DNA from: Telmatospirillum sp. J64-1
GTDB lineage: Bacteria; Pseudomonadota; Alphaproteobacteria; Rhodospirillales; Magnetospirillaceae
NCBI RefSeq assembly: GCF_006980715.1
Contig: NZ_SBHN01000025.1
Location: forward strand, 1-64,000
Reading direction: 5' to 3'
Length of the DNA stretch: 64,000 bases
Shown here piece by piece: positions 63,016-64,000 of the stretch (within the stretch, counting starts at the first letter, position 1; each line of letters starts with the position of its first letter). The position numbers and the translations under genes are program-made. The notes under the pieces were generated by a model. That model had not been told where the DNA came from. It did not search any database and saw nothing but the letters and a program-made list of their open reading frames with translations.

Positions 63016-64000
63016 ATGTCGGATATCATCACCGTCAAGGGCCATACCTATATCCTGGCGACCTCGCCGCGCCTGACGACGCGGACCATGACGCTGAAGC
63101 AGGACGATACCTTCGCCGTTCTCGACGTCTACGGGAATGCCCTGCCGCTCGGCGCCGCCGATCTGGGGATATTCCACAAGGGAACACGCATGCTGTCCCT
63201 CTACGAATTCCATTTCGGCGGCCAGCGTCCGTTGCTGCTGTCCTCCTCGGTGGACGAGCACAACGCCCTGATCGCCGTGGACATGACCAACCCCGACATT
63301 CCCATGGGCGGCGGACGCCTCATCCCGCGCGGCATGATCCATATCTTCCGTGCCATGTTCCTATGGAATTCCGCCCTCTACACCCATACCCGATTGCAGA
63401 ATTTCGGCGACGAGGCATTGGATGTGGATCTGAGTTTCCAGATGGATTCCGATTTCGCGGATATCTTCGAAGTCCGGGGAATGGAGCGGAGGAAGCGCGG
63501 ACAGCGATACCGGGAGATCGAGGAGGATTGCCTGCTGCTGCGTTATGAGGGGCTGGATGGAAAGACCAGGCGCACCCGCGCCACCTTCGATCCCGCACCG
63601 GCCGCCATCCTTCCCAGGGAGGAGGCCGCCCTGGCACGCTATCGGCTGAGTCTGCGGCCCAAGCAACCGGCGGACCTGTTCCATACCGTGCATTTCGAAC
63701 CCGATGGGCCGATGGAACGGCCGAGCCAGGTGCTTTTCACCCGCAACCGGGAAACCGCCCTCGCCAGCATCCCCAAGGGGGAATCCTGCACCGTCCGCAC
63801 CGCGAACGAGCAGTTCAATCACTGGCTGGACCGTTCCACGGCGGACCTGCACATGCTGGTGACCAGATTGCCCGAAGGCCCCTATCCCTATGCCGGCGTG
63901 CCCTGGTTCAGCACCGTCTTCGGCCGCGACGGCATCATCACGGCGCTGCAATATCTCTGGGTCGATCCCAGCCTGGCGCGGGGCGTCCTGGCGACTCTCG
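63016..64000 (+). CDS. Amylo-alpha-1,6-glucosidase-type protein, N-terminal part (partial)
   Basis: The frame runs off the right edge; 328 residues are visible. The N-terminal glycogen-debranching-enzyme domain is recognised by FAVLDVYGNALPLGAADLGI, FHKGTRMLSLYEFHFGGQ and ALYTHTRLQNFGDEALDVDL. The start of the GH-like catalytic part is visible in YPYAGVPWFSTVFGRDGIIT. It probably hydrolyses alpha-1,6 branches of glycogen or a related glucan; without the C-terminal half the activity is not certain. Confidence 0.88.
   Translation, partial: MSDIITVKGHTYILATSPRLTTRTMTLKQDDTFAVLDVYGNALPLGAADLGIFHKGTRMLSLYEFHFGGQRPLLLSSSVDEHNALIAVDMTNPDIPMGGGRLIPRGMIHIFRAMFLWNSALYTHTRLQNFGDEALDVDLSFQMDSDFADIFEVRGMERRKRGQRYREIEEDCLLLRYEGLDGKTRRTRATFDPAPAAILPREEAALARYRLSLRPKQPADLFHTVHFEPDGPMERPSQVLFTRNRETALASIPKGESCTVRTANEQFNHWLDRSTADLHMLVTRLPEGPYPYAGVPWFSTVFGRDGIITALQYLWVDPSLARGVLATL

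Overview
The window looks like chromosomal DNA of a GC-rich alphaproteobacterium, probably from the Rhodospirillales in the broad sense. The evidence is a PopZ polar organizer, the block pcm / rhodanese / tolC / popZ / valS, a MaoC-Pta fusion next to acetate kinase, and several TRAP transporters with FCD-type GntR regulators. Genus cannot be fixed from the sequence alone. There is no phage, transposase, CRISPR array or rRNA gene.

Layout. 1-16.3 kb is housekeeping: a SPOR-type membrane protein (partial), argS and dgt as one overlapping set, erpA-xth, a hemerythrin-response regulator fusion, ilvD, a methionine aminopeptidase-like protein that has lost most of its metal ligands, a 17-kDa-antigen-like glycine-zipper protein, valS, popZ, tolC, a rhodanese, a Pcm-like methyltransferase, and tRNA-Cys and tRNA-Asn. 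16.4-22.5 kb is accessory: an AraC regulator with a short-chain dehydrogenase directly after tRNA-Asn, a Clp1-like polynucleotide kinase, a MerR regulator divergent from a CDF metal exporter, and a zinc alcohol dehydrogenase.

22.5-36.8 kb is a sugar-acid catabolic region. A kdgD-led operon (dehydratase/decarboxylase, an unrecognised two-repeat protein, an FMN 2-hydroxy-acid oxidase relative, a HbpS/GlcG protein, a 6PGDH-like reductase) and a TRAP transporter/GMC oxidoreductase/EamA operon are followed by a FAH-family enzyme, a GntR regulator and 2-oxoglutarate semialdehyde dehydrogenase. KdgD plus the semialdehyde dehydrogenase give the end of the aldarate route to 2-oxoglutarate. A shared palindrome, ATCGTGCAYGAT, lies before the kdgD operon and in the dctP/FAH divergent region, so these units probably form one local regulon.

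36.8-48.9 kb holds acetate kinase and the Pta fusion, an ADP-forming acyl-CoA synthetase/GNAT protein, a large GGDEF-EAL protein, motAB, a DUF1127 protein and a pirin. 49-56 kb is a second catabolic unit: a TRAP transporter, a GntR regulator, an arylmalonate-decarboxylase-like protein, a hydantoinase and a hydantoin-racemase homologue without its catalytic cysteines. It carries a different operator, TGAAT-N5-ATTCA or a near match, at three places. 56-60 kb is pstSCAB without phoU. 60-64 kb holds a YegS-like lipid kinase, an inositol-monophosphatase relative, a GT4 glycosyltransferase and the start of a glycogen-debranching-type enzyme.

The points most worth following are the metal-ligand-less aminopeptidase homologue, the two-repeat protein in a pathway that lacks a visible sugar-acid dehydratase, and the two operator families.
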